A stretch of DNA of 64,000 nt. It comes from Asanoa sp. WMMD1127 (GTDB lineage Bacteria; Actinomycetota; Actinomycetes; Mycobacteriales; Micromonosporaceae). Shown here one piece after another: positions 1-8,943 of this stretch (the first letter of the stretch is position 1; every line of letters begins with the position of its first letter). The notes beneath the pieces were generated by a model, which was given only the letters and a program-made list of their open reading frames with translations, did not search any database and was not told the DNA's origin. Position numbers and translations under genes: made by a program. The stretch is from the NCBI RefSeq assembly GCF_029626225.1, contig NZ_JARUBP010000001.1, positions 5,580,001 to 5,644,000 on the forward strand, given 5' to 3'.

Positions 1-35
1 GCCGGCGTACCCTGCGTCCACGTTGGACAATGTCC

Positions 36-626
36 TCAACGCCGTAACGCGGCGGCGGCGCTTCGTCGGCCGCCAGATCCACCACGTCCCTGACTCGCAT
101 CTATCCACGCTCCCGGTTCCGCTGAATCGTCAAGAACGACACCGCCCGCGGCCAGCGCCGCACGCAGGTTGGCCAGGCCGCGGCTCGTCTGGCTGCGCAC
201 CGTGGGCGGGCGCACGCCGAGCACCTCCGCGGCCTCCTCGGCCGTCAGGTCGAGGTAGTAGCGCAGGACGAGCACCGCCCGTTGGCGCACGGGCACCCGG
301 CGCAACGCCGAGCGCACCCGCAGGCCCTCTTCGCTGGCCCCCGTCGGGTCGGAATGGGGGACGTCGGGCAGCGCGTCGCCGGCGGACCGCTCGCGTCGCC
401 ACCAGGGCCGGCGGGTCTCGTCGATGGCGGCCCGGACCACCATGGTCCGCGCGTAGAGGTCCGGCCGGTCGAGCCGGCCCCACCGCGGGTAGAGCTTCGC
501 CAGCGCGTTGGCCACGGCGTCCTCGGCGGCATGCCAGTCGCCGCACGTGACGTACGCGAGCTTGCGCAGCGCCGGCATGTGCGACGCCACGAACTCGCGA
601 AACCCGTCCTCGTCAGCCGGACTCAA
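36..626 (-). CDS. SigE-family RNA polymerase sigma factor
   Basis: Directs RNA polymerase to a dedicated promoter set, like other short group-4 (SigE/ECF-type) sigma factors of actinomycetes. The product of about 196 residues has sigma region 2 near residues 8-75 (FREFVASHMPALRKLAY, then GDWHAAEDAVANALAKLY) and region 4 near 105-155 (RQRAVLVLRYYLDLTAEEAA, then VRPPTVRSQTSRGL). I chose the TTG at 626 because a GGAGG lies about 10 nt upstream and homology begins there. The frame stays open to an ATG-class start at 701. No anti-sigma gene is adjacent. The AraC gene lies 58 bp upstream on the same strand, so the two may be co-transcribed. The family is sure; the start is less so. Confidence 0.85.
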   Translation of the reverse strand: MSPADEDGFREFVASHMPALRKLAYVTCGDWHAAEDAVANALAKLYPRWGRLDRPDLYARTMVVRAAIDETRRPWWRRERSAGDALPDVPHSDPTGASEEGLRVRSALRRVPVRQRAVLVLRYYLDLTAEEAAEVLGVRPPTVRSQTSRGLANLRAALAAGGVVLDDSAEPGAWIDASQGRGGSGGRRSAAAALRR

Positions 627-684
627 TGGGCCGCTCCCTCCGCCAGGGGTAAGACGGTGGAACCGCCGCGAAACGATGCACCGG

Positions 685-1602
685 TCACGGTTCCGATCCA
701 ACGCCGGCCCGGTAGCCGGCCGGTGACGCCCCGGTGACGCGCTTGAACGCGACGCTCAACGCGCTCTCCGAGCCGTAGCCGACCTCGCGGGCGATGCTGG
801 CCAGCGTGCCGTCGCCGCGCCGGATGCGGTCCGCCGCGAGCTCGATCCGCCAGCCGGTCAGGTAGTCGACCGGGCTCTTGCCGATGACCTCGCGGAACCG
901 GGCCGCGAGCGTCGAGCGGGACACCGCGGCCGCGCCCGCCAGCGACCCGACCGTCCACCGCTCACCCGGCCGCGCGTGCATCGCCCGCAGCGCCGGGCCG
1001 ACCACCGGATCGGTCAGCCCGGCCAGCCAGCCGGACGGGGCGGCGTCGGTGGTGGCCAGATGGAAGCGGAGCACCTGGATCAGCATCACCACCGCCAGAT
1101 GCTCGGCGACCAGCGTCGAGCCGATCCGCTTGGCCCGCACCTCGGCGTCGATCCGGTCGATCGCCCAGTGCACCGCCTCGGCCTCGGCGGTCGTGGCCGG
1201 CACGTGGATAACCGGCGGCAGGCCGTCGAGCAGGAGCGCCCGCGCCCGCCGGTGGAAGCTGAACCGGCCGCCGATCAGCGCCAGGTCGTCGCCGTCGCCC
1301 ACGCGGGCCACCCCGTCGACGGCCGCGGCGAACACCGGCCCGGCCGGCTCCGGCGGCACCTCGGCGTCGCTGGCCAGCCCGAACGGGACCGGCCTCGTGA
1401 GCAGGAAACAGTCGCCGGTCGCGAGCGGGATCGGATCGGCCAGGCCCTCGACGGTGAGCAGGCACCGCCCCCGCCGCACCGCGTTGAACTTGACCCCGTC
1501 GAGCGGGGTGAAGCGCAGCGCCCAGCGGCCGCCGGCGACCATGCCGCTGGAGAGGTGACCGGAGACCCCGATCAAGGTCAGTACGTCTTCCAAAGGATCC
1601 AT
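685..1602 (-). CDS. AraC-family regulator with N-terminal cupin-type domain
   Basis: DNA-binding regulator of 305 residues. The N-terminal 170 or so residues look like the AraC-binding cupin found in many actinobacterial AraC proteins (HLSSGMVAGGRWALRF, VEGLADPIPLATGDCFLL). The C-terminus holds two helix-turn-helix motifs around residues 205-300 (WTVGSLAGAAAVSRSTLAAR; LASIAREVGYGSESALSVAF). It is divergent from the short-chain dehydrogenase at 1677, with about 75 bp between them, which is the usual layout for a regulator and its target. The effector cannot be read from the sequence. The sigma gene follows it on the same strand. Confidence 0.88.
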   Translation of the reverse strand: MDPLEDVLTLIGVSGHLSSGMVAGGRWALRFTPLDGVKFNAVRRGRCLLTVEGLADPIPLATGDCFLLTRPVPFGLASDAEVPPEPAGPVFAAAVDGVARVGDGDDLALIGGRFSFHRRARALLLDGLPPVIHVPATTAEAEAVHWAIDRIDAEVRAKRIGSTLVAEHLAVVMLIQVLRFHLATTDAAPSGWLAGLTDPVVGPALRAMHARPGERWTVGSLAGAAAVSRSTLAARFREVIGKSPVDYLTGWRIELAADRIRRGDGTLASIAREVGYGSESALSVAFKRVTGASPAGYRAGVGSEP

Positions 1603-1676
1603 GGCTGGACGCTCGCTAAAGTTTCGTGCCGTCTCGACTATTCATCGTCTGCCGCGCGGCTCATACCGTAACAGCC

Positions 1677-2603
1677 ATGACTGAGTTCCACTCCCGCACG
1701 ACAGCCGCCGAGGTCCTGGCCGGCGTCGACCTGACCGGCCGCCGGATGATCGTCACGGGCGGTGCCTCCGGCATCGGCGCCGAGACGGTCCGCGCGCTGG
1801 CCGGCGCCGGCGCCGAGGTGACCGTCGCCACCCGCGAGCCCGCCGACGCCAAGCCGCTCGCCGACGAGCTGCCCGGCCGGGTGCTCGCCCGCCGCCTGGA
1901 CCTCGCCGACCTCGACTCGGTCGCGGAGTTCGTCCGCGGCTGGGACGGGCCGCTCGACGCCCTCGTCGGCAACGCCGGCATCATGGCGCTGCCGACCCGG
2001 CAGACCACCGCGGCCGGCTGGGAGCTGCAGCTCGCCGTCAACTACCTCGGGCACTTCGCCCTGGCGTACGGGCTGCACGACGCGCTCGCCGCCGCCGGCT
2101 CGGCCCGGGTGGTTTTGGTCAGCTCGGGCGCCCACCTGCGTTGCCCGGTCGACTTCGACGACCCGCAGTTCGACCGCCGGCCGTACGACGGGTTCGCCGC
2201 CTATGGCCAGTCGAAGACGGCCGACGTGCTGCTCGCGGTCGGGATCGCCGAGCGGTGGGCGGCGGACGGCATCGTGGCCAACGCGGTCGCGCCGGGCTCG
2301 ATCCACACCAAGCTCCAGCGGCACCTCGACCGCGACACGATGGTGGCGTGGGGCGCCATGGACGAGGCGGGGGAGCTGCTGGTGCCGGCCCATTTCAAGA
2401 CGGCCGCCGAGGGCGCGTCGACCACCGTGCTGCTCGCGGCGTCGCCGACCGTCGCCGGGGTGACCGCGCGCTACTTCGAGGACAACCGCGAGATGCCGGT
2501 CGTACCCGGTGGTCCCGACGCCCGGACGGGCGTGGCCGCGCACGCCCTCGACCCCGCGGCCGCCGACCGCCTGTGGGAGCTGGGCCTACCGTTCGTGCGC
2601 TGA
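1677..2603 (+). CDS. Short-chain dehydrogenase/reductase
   Basis: NAD(P)-dependent oxidoreductase of 308 residues, related to retinol-dehydrogenase-like SDRs. It shows the cofactor motif TGGASGIG near residue 21, NAGIM near residue 100 and the catalytic YGQSK near residue 180, so it should be active. The substrate is unknown. The ATG at 1677 (MTEFHSRTTAAEV) is chosen because the in-frame extension back to 1626 runs through the divergent promoter region and does not resemble the family. The divergent AraC gene is the likely regulator. It converges on the hydrolase at 2609, with 5 bp between the stops. Confidence 0.88.
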   Translation: MTEFHSRTTAAEVLAGVDLTGRRMIVTGGASGIGAETVRALAGAGAEVTVATREPADAKPLADELPGRVLARRLDLADLDSVAEFVRGWDGPLDALVGNAGIMALPTRQTTAAGWELQLAVNYLGHFALAYGLHDALAAAGSARVVLVSSGAHLRCPVDFDDPQFDRRPYDGFAAYGQSKTADVLLAVGIAERWAADGIVANAVAPGSIHTKLQRHLDRDTMVAWGAMDEAGELLVPAHFKTAAEGASTTVLLAASPTVAGVTARYFEDNREMPVVPGGPDARTGVAAHALDPAAADRLWELGLPFVR

Positions 2604-2608
2604 CCGGG

Positions 2609-3337
2609 TCACTCGCCGACGGCGGTGGCGGCGGCCACGATCGCCTCCGTCGTCGCCCGTGGCTGCGACACCATCGAGACGTGTGAGGCGGCCACCTCGG
2701 TGACCGTCGCGCCCGCGCGCTCCGCCATCCGGCGCTGCGCGCTCGCCGGGATGATCCGGTCCTCGGTGCCGATGACCGCCCAGCTCGGCAGCGACCGCCA
2801 CGCCGGGGGACCGGACGGGGTCATGTTGGCGCTCAAGGTGAGTGGGCGCTGGCCCGCCGCGATCAGCCAGCGGTCCTGCTCCGGCAGGTCCTGGGCGAAC
2901 GAGCTGTGCACGGTCTCGGGCTTGAGGAAGGCGTCCGCGTCGCCCTCCGGCGCGCCCGGGTAGCCGATGACGTCCAGCACGGTGGTCGGGTCGGGCACCG
3001 CGAGCGCCGACCCCGAGTCGCCCAGCACGCCGAACGTGGTCTCGCCCTCGTCCGGCATGAACGCGTCTACGTAGACGAGCGCCCGGACGTCGCCGCCGTC
3101 CAGCCCGGCGTTGGTGGTGACGAAGCCGCCGTACGAGTGTCCAACGAGGACGACCGGCCCGGCGGTCCGCTGACCGAGACAGGACGCGACGTACGCCGCG
3201 TCGTTCGTCACGCCCCGCAACGGGTTCGGCAACGCCAGCACCGTGAACCCCATGTCCCGCAGGGCCGTGACGACGGAATTCCAACTCGAGGCGTCCGCCC
3301 AGGCGCCGTGCACCAGGACGATCGTGGGTCGTGCCAT
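2609..3337 (-). CDS. Alpha/beta-fold hydrolase
   Basis: A 242-residue serine hydrolase of the small alpha/beta type related to esterases and plant salicylate/hydroxynitrile-lyase-like proteins. The N-terminus has the oxyanion motif VLVHGAWADASSW, the nucleophile elbow is GHSYGG near residue 86, the acid is probably in VIGTEDRIIP near residue 190, and the catalytic His is in ASHVSM near residue 218. All catalytic residues are present. No signal peptide is seen, so it is cytoplasmic. The gene is monocistronic. The substrate cannot be inferred from the neighbours. Confidence 0.86.
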   Translation of the reverse strand: MARPTIVLVHGAWADASSWNSVVTALRDMGFTVLALPNPLRGVTNDAAYVASCLGQRTAGPVVLVGHSYGGFVTTNAGLDGGDVRALVYVDAFMPDEGETTFGVLGDSGSALAVPDPTTVLDVIGYPGAPEGDADAFLKPETVHSSFAQDLPEQDRWLIAAGQRPLTLSANMTPSGPPAWRSLPSWAVIGTEDRIIPASAQRRMAERAGATVTEVAASHVSMVSQPRATTEAIVAAATAVGE

Positions 3338-3432
3338 GCGGATCTCCTCCCTCGGCCACTGACTGCCTCGTAGCCACGAGAGGCGACGCCAAACCTCCGG
3401 CGGCCAGGCTGGTGCCGGTGGGTCCCGCGGGG

Positions 3433-4434
3433 TCAGAGTGGGCGGCAGGAGGCCCGGACGACCAGCTCCGTCGGCATGCGGATGTGGGTTTCCCGCTCGA
3501 CGCCGGCGATCAGGTCGACCAGCAGGCGCAGCGCCTCGGCGCCCATCTGCTGCAGGGGTTGCATGATGGTCGTCAGGGGCGGGTTGACCACGGCCGACTC
3601 GGGGACGTTGTCGAAGCCGATGACCGACAGGTCGTCGGGCACCGACAGGCCCATGCCGCGCGTCACGTCCATTGTGGAGATGGCGGAGAGGTCGTTGCCG
3701 GCGAACACCGCCGTCGGCCGGTCGGGCAGCGCCAGCAGTTCCGCGGCCGGGCCCTCGGCGCTCTCGCTGCGGAAGCCACCGACGCGGACCAGCCGCTCGT
3801 CGACGGCGACGCCCGCGTCGGCCATCGCCTTGCGGAAGCCCGCCTCGCGCAGCCGGGCCGACTCGAGGTCGGGGCGGCCGCTCAGGTGGCCGATCCGCCG
3901 GTGGCCGAGCGAGAGCAGGTAGTTGGTGGCGAGCACCGCGCCGGCGAAGTTGTCGGAGTCGATGGTCGGCAGGCCGGACGGGCCGGTGTGCGGGTCGACG
4001 GCGACGACGTGGAAGTCCTGCTTGGTCTCGACCACGGTCGGCGTGACGATGACGGCGCCGTCGATCAGGGTGCCGGAGAGGCGGGCCAGCGAGCGCCGTT
4101 CCCAGCCGATGGCCGTGCCGCCGCCGTCGCCGCTGGAGTAGGCGAGCAGCTGGTAGCCCGTGCCCGCCAGCTCCTTGGACGCGCCCTTGAGCAGCTCCGT
4201 GGAGAACGGCTCGAACTCGGCGACCAGGATGCCGAGCACGTTGGTGCGGTGGCTGCGCAGGCTCTGCGCGCCGAGGCTGGCCTCGTAGCCGAGCTGGTGG
4301 ATGACCTGCTGGACGCGCTCGACGGTCGCCTGGGCCACCCCGTAGCGACCATTGACGACCTTGGACACGGTGGCCACCGAGACGCCGGCCGTGCGGGCCA
4401 CGTCCGACATCTTCACACGCTGCGGGAACGCCAC
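3433..4434 (-). CDS. LacI-family repressor of the adjacent sugar importer
   Basis: Ligand-responsive repressor of 333 residues: N-terminal LacI helix-turn-helix (VKMSDVARTAGVSVATVSKV) followed by a periplasmic-binding-protein-like sensor domain ending MPTELVVRASCRPL. It diverges from the sugar ABC operon at 4575, and operator-like palindromes lie between them, so it probably represses that importer and perhaps itself. Start choice: the GTG at 4434 has TATCCT seven bases upstream and no Shine-Dalgarno sequence, the pattern of a leaderless gene. An ATG at 4410 and the longer frame to 4548 are alternatives, but the latter runs through the operator. The inducing sugar is not evident. Confidence 0.86.
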   Translation of the reverse strand: MAFPQRVKMSDVARTAGVSVATVSKVVNGRYGVAQATVERVQQVIHQLGYEASLGAQSLRSHRTNVLGILVAEFEPFSTELLKGASKELAGTGYQLLAYSSGDGGGTAIGWERRSLARLSGTLIDGAVIVTPTVVETKQDFHVVAVDPHTGPSGLPTIDSDNFAGAVLATNYLLSLGHRRIGHLSGRPDLESARLREAGFRKAMADAGVAVDERLVRVGGFRSESAEGPAAELLALPDRPTAVFAGNDLSAISTMDVTRGMGLSVPDDLSVIGFDNVPESAVVNPPLTTIMQPLQQMGAEALRLLVDLIAGVERETHIRMPTELVVRASCRPL

Positions 4435-4441
4435 GCCGATG

Positions 4442-4447
4442 AGGATA
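4442..4447 (-). promoter_or_regulatory. -10 box of leaderless lacI-type gene
   Basis: On the minus strand this reads TATCCT. It sits 7 nt before the GTG at 4434, the distance expected when transcription starts at the start codon. No good -35 hexamer is seen 17-18 bp upstream. Confidence 0.4.
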
Positions 4448-4475
4448 GCGGGCGGTCGGGCGTACCCCTGGAGCG

Positions 4476-4500
4476 TTTCGAAAACGATATCGATAACGAT
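4476..4500. promoter_or_regulatory. Candidate LacI-type operator cluster
   Basis: Two short palindromes lie side by side: TTTCGAAA at 4476-4483 and CGATATCG at 4485-4492, the latter overlapping TATCGATA at 4488-4495. CG-centred A/T-flanked palindromes of this kind are typical LacI-family operators. The cluster abuts the TTGACA hexamer of the transporter operon, so bound repressor would block polymerase. Confidence 0.5.
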
Positions 4501-4529
4501 TGACACTGGCTTGTGATGGCTGCGAAACT
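4500..4529 (+). promoter_or_regulatory. Candidate promoter of sugar ABC operon
   Basis: A perfect -35 hexamer TTGACA lies at 4500-4505. A weak -10 (GAAACT, 4524-4529) follows with 18-bp spacing, leaving an untranslated leader of about 40 nt before the ATG at 4575. The -35 is convincing; the -10 is not. Confidence 0.4.
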
Positions 4530-4574
4530 CGCCGTCAATCCCGAGCACCCGACTGACCGGTCGAGGAGAGATCG

Positions 4575-5876
4575 ATGGCGATCAAGCACCGTGCTCTTGC
4601 GATTTTTTCGGTAACAGCCCTGCTCGTCGCCGGTTGCGGCGGCGGCGGTGAGGACGAGGCGCCCGCCGCGGACGAGCTCTACAAGAACCCTGTGACGCTG
4701 ACCTGGTGGCACAACGCCTCCCAGGACGGCCCCGGCAAGACCTACTGGCAGAAGGTCGCGAAGGACTTCTCCGCGGCGCACCCGAGCGTGACGATCGAGA
4801 TCGAGGCGATCGAGACCAACCAGCTCCAGCGCACCCGGCTCCCCGCCGCGCTGCTGACCAACGACCCGCCGGACATCTTCCAGGCCTGGGGCGGCGGCGA
4901 GATCCGCGAGCAGGTGGAGGCCGACTACCTCAAGGACGTGACCGAGCAGGTCAGGACCGAGGTCGGCAACATCGGCAGCGCCGCCGAGATCTGGCAGGTC
5001 GACGGCAAGCAGTACGGCCTGCCGTTCCGGATGGGCATCGAAGGCATCTGGTACAACAAGGACATGTTCGCGCGGGCGGGCATCTCCGCCCCGCCCACCA
5101 CGTTCGACGAGCTCAACGACGCGGTCACCAAGCTCAAGGCCATCAACGTCGTGCCGATCGCGTTGGGCGCCGGTGACAAGTGGCCCGCCGCGCACTGGTG
5201 GTACAACTTCGCGCTGCGCGCCTGCTCGGTCGAGACGCTCAAGAAGGCGTCCGTCGACCTGGTCTTCGACGACCCGTGCTTCGTCAAGGCCGGCGAGGAC
5301 CTCAAGACCTTCATCGCCACCGAGCCGTTCCAGAACAACTTCATCGCGACCCCCGGGCAGAACGACCCGACCAGCGCCAACGGCCTGCTGGCCAACGGCA
5401 AGGCCGCGATGGAGCTGATGGGCGACTGGAACAAGGGCACGCTGGAGACGGTCGCCGAGGATCCCGAGGCGCTCAAGAAGTTCCTCGGCTGGTTCCCCGT
5501 GCCGGCCCTCTCCGGCTCCGCGGGCGACCCGAAGGCGGCCCTCGGCGGCGGCGACGGCTTCGCCTGCGCCAAGAACGCGCCGGCCGAGTGCGTCGAGTTC
5601 CTGAAATACATCGTGAGCCCCGAGGTGCAGACGGGGTACGCGGAGACGGGCACCGGCCTGCCGGTGGCCAAGGGCGCCGAGGCGGGTGTCGAGGACCCGG
5701 CGCTGAAGTCCATTCTGGAGGCCACCTCCGGCGCCACCTATGTGCAGCTTTGGCTGGACACCGCGTTCGGCAGCACGGTCGGCAACGCGATGAACGACGC
5801 GATCGTCGGCATCTTCGCCGGCAAGGGCACCCCGCAGCAGGTGGTCGACGCGATGAAGTCGGCTGCCAAGAAGTGA
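4575..5876 (+). CDS. Sugar ABC transporter substrate-binding lipoprotein (family 1)
   Basis: Extracellular solute-binding protein of 433 residues that delivers a sugar or oligosaccharide to the following permeases. It has a signal peptide ending in a lipobox (LLVAGCGGG, Cys near residue 21), a Gly/Ala-rich linker, then a family-1 (maltose-binding-like) fold with VTLTWWHNASQDGPGKT and later AAMELMGDWNKG. GAGGAGAG just before the ATG is a strong ribosome-binding site. It is first in a three-gene operon whose permeases follow with 4-bp and 1-bp overlaps. No ATPase gene is present, so the complex probably uses a shared MsiK-type ATPase encoded elsewhere, as is common in actinomycetes. Confidence 0.92.
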   Translation: MAIKHRALAIFSVTALLVAGCGGGGEDEAPAADELYKNPVTLTWWHNASQDGPGKTYWQKVAKDFSAAHPSVTIEIEAIETNQLQRTRLPAALLTNDPPDIFQAWGGGEIREQVEADYLKDVTEQVRTEVGNIGSAAEIWQVDGKQYGLPFRMGIEGIWYNKDMFARAGISAPPTTFDELNDAVTKLKAINVVPIALGAGDKWPAAHWWYNFALRACSVETLKKASVDLVFDDPCFVKAGEDLKTFIATEPFQNNFIATPGQNDPTSANGLLANGKAAMELMGDWNKGTLETVAEDPEALKKFLGWFPVPALSGSAGDPKAALGGGDGFACAKNAPAECVEFLKYIVSPEVQTGYAETGTGLPVAKGAEAGVEDPALKSILEATSGATYVQLWLDTAFGSTVGNAMNDAIVGIFAGKGTPQQVVDAMKSAAKK

Positions 5877-6865
5877 CCTCGACCAAGGTGAGCCCCGCCG
5901 GTGGCGCGTCCGCGCTGCCGGCGGGGCGACCGCCCGCCCGCCGCCGGTCGTCCCGGGCGGCCGAGACCCGGCGCAAGTGGTACGAGATCATCGGCCTTAC
6001 TACGCCGGCGATCGTCGTCTACGTGATGTTCGTGCTCGTGCCGATGGGCTTCGCCGTCTACTACAGCCTCTTCCGCTGGCGCGGCGTCGGGGCGCCGACC
6101 GACTACGTCGGGTTCGACAACTACGTGCTCGCCTTTCAGGACCCGATCTTCCTGGACGCGCTGCGCAACAACGCCGTCATCGTGGTCGGCTCGCTGCTGG
6201 TGCAGGGCCCGATCGCGCTCGGCGTCGCGCTGCTGCTCAACCGGCGTTTCCGCGGGCGCACGGTGTTCCGGCTGCTGGTCTTCGTGCCCTACGTGCTGGC
6301 CGAGGTCACCGCCGGCATCATGTGGAAGCTGATCCTGACCGACGGCGGCACGGTCGACGCGCTGCTGCGCTCGCTCGGGCTCGGCGGCCTGGTGCAGGCG
6401 TGGCTGGCCGACCTCGACGTGGTGATCTGGACGCTGCTGTTCGTGCTCACCTGGAAGTACGTCGGGTTCGCCATCATCCTGCTGCTCGCCGGACTGTCCA
6501 ATGTGCCGCCGGAGCTGACCGAGGCCGCCGCGATCGACGGCGCCGGCTGGTGGCAGATCCAGCGGCACGTCACGCTGCCGCTGCTCGGCCCGACGATCCG
6601 GATCTGGATGTTCCTGTCGATGATCGGCTCGCTGCAGGTCTTCGACGTGATCTGGGTGACGTCGGTCCCCGCCGTCCGTTCGCTGGGCGCCTCGGCCACC
6701 ATGGCGACCTACATGGTCGACAACGGCTTCTTCGCCCGGCTCTGGGGCTACGGCAACGCGGTCGCCGTCATCCTGTTCGTCATCTCGTTCGTGGCGGCGC
6801 TGCTGTTCCAGCGGTTCCTGCTCCGCCGCGACATCCAGGGCGCGCTCACCGGGAGGGTGAACTGA
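5873..6865 (+). CDS. Sugar ABC transporter permease, MalF/UgpA type
   Basis: Integral membrane subunit of 330 residues. A basic cytoplasmic N-terminus (about 40 residues, rich in Arg) is followed by six predicted membrane spans, the first at TTPAIVVYVMFVLVPMGF. The EAA loop that contacts the ATPase is ELTEAAAIDGAGWWQIQRH. The GTG at 5873 is chosen because it overlaps the upstream stop (GTGA) and homology begins shortly after; the frame itself stays open much further upstream only as a shadow of the binding-protein gene. It pairs with the MalG-type permease downstream. Confidence 0.9.
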   Translation: MTSTKVSPAGGASALPAGRPPARRRSSRAAETRRKWYEIIGLTTPAIVVYVMFVLVPMGFAVYYSLFRWRGVGAPTDYVGFDNYVLAFQDPIFLDALRNNAVIVVGSLLVQGPIALGVALLLNRRFRGRTVFRLLVFVPYVLAEVTAGIMWKLILTDGGTVDALLRSLGLGGLVQAWLADLDVVIWTLLFVLTWKYVGFAIILLLAGLSNVPPELTEAAAIDGAGWWQIQRHVTLPLLGPTIRIWMFLSMIGSLQVFDVIWVTSVPAVRSLGASATMATYMVDNGFFARLWGYGNAVAVILFVISFVAALLFQRFLLRRDIQGALTGRVN

Positions 6866-7695
6866 TGGGTGCTCGGCCGTTCTCCTGGGGCAACCCGCTG
6901 ACGTACGCCCTCGCCTTCGCCGTGGCCGCGGTGTCGATCGCGCCGGTGGTCTACGTGATCGTCGGCGGCTTCCGCACCACGCCGCAGATCGTCGCCGACC
7001 CGGCCGGGCTGCCCGACCCGTGGGTCTGGGACAACTACCGGCGGGTGCTGACCGAGAGCGACTTCTGGGGGCAGGCGTTCAACAGCGCGGTCATCGCGAT
7101 CGGCACGACGGTGTGCGTCGTCGTGCTCGGCGTCTGCGCGGCGTACGTGCTGGCCCGCTACACCTTCCGCGGCCGCGAGGCGCTCTACACGTTCTTCACC
7201 CTGGGCCTGCTCTTCCCGGCCGGCGCGGCGATCCTGCCGCTCTACCTGATGCTGCGCGACCTCAACCTGACGAACTCGTACTACGCCGTGATCCTGCCCC
7301 AGGTCGCGTTCTCGCTGCCGCTCACGATCGTGATCCTGCGCCCGTTCCTCACGGCCATCCCGCGCGAGCTGGAGGACGCGGCGGCGATCGACGGCACGGG
7401 CCGGCTCGGCTTCCTCTGGCGGATCACGCTGCCGCTGTCGCGACCGGCCCTGGTCACCGTCGGCGTGCTCGCGTTCGTGGCGAGCTGGAACGCGTTCCTG
7501 CTGCCACTGCTCGTGCTGGGCGACGTCAGCCTGCATACGCTGCCGCTGGGCGTGCAGAACTTCAGCAGCCAGTACACATCGGACACCGCCGGCATCCTGG
7601 CCTTCACGTCCCTGGCCATGCTGCCGGCGTTGCTGTTCTTCACGTTCGCGGAGAAACAGATCGTGGGTGGCCTGCAGGGAGCGGTGAAGGGCTGA
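6865..7695 (+). CDS. Sugar ABC transporter permease, MalG/UgpE type
   Basis: Second membrane subunit of the importer, 276 residues with six predicted spans. The conserved EAA loop reads RELEDAAAIDGTGRLGFLWR near residue 170. A GGGAGG ribosome-binding site precedes the ATG, which shares one base with the upstream stop. Its 3' end overlaps the convergent gene ending at 7640 by 56 bp, so no separate terminator is visible. Together with the binding protein it forms a carbohydrate importer (CUT1-type) lacking its own ATPase. Confidence 0.9.
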   Translation: MGARPFSWGNPLTYALAFAVAAVSIAPVVYVIVGGFRTTPQIVADPAGLPDPWVWDNYRRVLTESDFWGQAFNSAVIAIGTTVCVVVLGVCAAYVLARYTFRGREALYTFFTLGLLFPAGAAILPLYLMLRDLNLTNSYYAVILPQVAFSLPLTIVILRPFLTAIPRELEDAAAIDGTGRLGFLWRITLPLSRPALVTVGVLAFVASWNAFLLPLLVLGDVSLHTLPLGVQNFSSQYTSDTAGILAFTSLAMLPALLFFTFAEKQIVGGLQGAVKG

Positions 7696-8146
7696 CCCGC
7701 CGGGCCCGGACGGTCGCGACCAGGAACCAGAGCAGGACGGCGAGCACGCCGGTGACGAGGGCGGGGGCGAAGGCCCAGGGGAGGGCGCGCGGCGAGAGCG
7801 TCCAGGCCTGCTGGGTGTCGGCGAGCACTCTCGGGTGCTTGGCGGACTCCGGGATCCGGACCTCCCACTCGTACGCCTCGTTCGGGTGCTCGGGGTCGAG
7901 CGCCTGCCACGAGGTGCCGACGTCGACGCCGTGGATCGGGCCGCGATGGCCGTGGCCGCCCCGGGTCCAGTTGCCGACGCACCGGTGGTGCCGGACCTCC
8001 TGGCGGTCGTAGGTGACGTAGCAGTGGTCGACCGTGGCCCGCGGCTCGTCGGCCCCGGGCCACAGACCGGCCAACCAGGACAGCACGCCGCCGAGCGCCA
8101 GGGTGGCGAGCACCATCACGGCGAGCCTGGTCCGGAACGCGTCCAT
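7640..8146 (-). CDS. Hypothetical membrane protein
   Basis: Unknown protein of about 168 residues. A membrane segment near residues 10-28 (AVMVLATLALGGVLSWLAGL) and a second near 128-148 (FAPALVTGVLAVLLWFLVAT) flank an extracytoplasmic region of about 95 residues with two Cys and many His (CYVTYDRQEVRHHRC). The layout resembles DUF3592-type actinobacterial membrane proteins, but I cannot assign a family with certainty. The ATG at 8146 (MDAFRTRLAV) has GAAGGGG upstream; the frame is open to 8236. The C-terminal tail overlaps the end of the convergent permease gene. Confidence 0.6.
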   Translation of the reverse strand: MDAFRTRLAVMVLATLALGGVLSWLAGLWPGADEPRATVDHCYVTYDRQEVRHHRCVGNWTRGGHGHRGPIHGVDVGTSWQALDPEHPNEAYEWEVRIPESAKHPRVLADTQQAWTLSPRALPWAFAPALVTGVLAVLLWFLVATVRARRVSPSPLPAGHPRSVSPRT

Positions 8147-8269
8147 GGGCTGCCCCTTCGTCTGCTGGCCCACCGTAGCCGTGCGGGGCCGTGCGTCGTC
8201 GCCCCTGACCGGTCGGGTGGAGCGCCGGAGGAACACGGACCTTCACCGCAGCATCAGGGGCATCGCGTT

Positions 8270-8812
8270 TCAGCGCCAGACTCCGTGGAGGAGGGTGTCG
8301 ACGACTAGGTCGGCCGCCTCGGGCGGTGGCATCTCCGGGAATCGGTAGGCGGCAGTGCTGACCAGTTGGTCGAGGACGGCGCGGGCCCATTCCGGGGCGA
8401 CGCCCGCACGCAGGAAGCCCTCGTCGGCGGCGCGCTGGACGAAGGCGTCGAGCCGGGCGCTCTGCCCGGCGGCCCGGGCGGCGGCGGGCGGATCGTTGCG
8501 CATCATGCGGTGCGTGTCGACCGGCCACTCGCGGCTGACCGGCACGATGCCCTCGACGAAGCGGTGCAGCGCGACCGGCACCGGCGCGGTCGTGAGGCGG
8601 GCCTCGTCGAGGACCCGCTCGGCCGAGTCGAGCTTGGCGTCGAAGACCGCGCTGAGCAGGGCCTCGCGGCTGGCGAAGCGGCGGTGCAAGGTCGTGCGGT
8701 CTACTCCGGCCGCGCTCGCGATCGCCGACAGGGGAGTGCTCGGGTCGTCGGCCAGCAGGCGGGCGCCGGCGCGGAGGACCTGGGCGAGATTGCGGGCGGC
8801 GTCTGCTCTCAT
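8270..8812 (-). CDS. TetR-family transcriptional regulator
   Basis: One-component repressor of 180 residues with the TetR helix-turn-helix near residues 28-50 (LSAIASAAGVDRTTLHRRFA, then SREALLSAVF) and a variable ligand-binding domain. It diverges from the SDR at 8944 with 131 bp between them, so the SDR operon is its likely target. No perfect operator palindrome stands out in that gap. The ligand is unknown. Confidence 0.87.
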   Translation of the reverse strand: MRADAARNLAQVLRAGARLLADDPSTPLSAIASAAGVDRTTLHRRFASREALLSAVFDAKLDSAERVLDEARLTTAPVPVALHRFVEGIVPVSREWPVDTHRMMRNDPPAAARAAGQSARLDAFVQRAADEGFLRAGVAPEWARAVLDQLVSTAAYRFPEMPPPEAADLVVDTLLHGVWR

Positions 8813-8943
8813 GGTGTGTTAGATCATACCCGCTGTAGCAGATGGGCAGCCACAAGCAGCCGTCCGGTGGCGGCTGGAATATTTAGTGCTACGTTCATGT
8901 CGTACTTAGCGTTCCAGCTTCAACATGTTCTAGGAGATTCGCG

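Noticed and set aside
1-35. Possible gene end at the left window edge
   Set aside because: Too little sequence to support any call.
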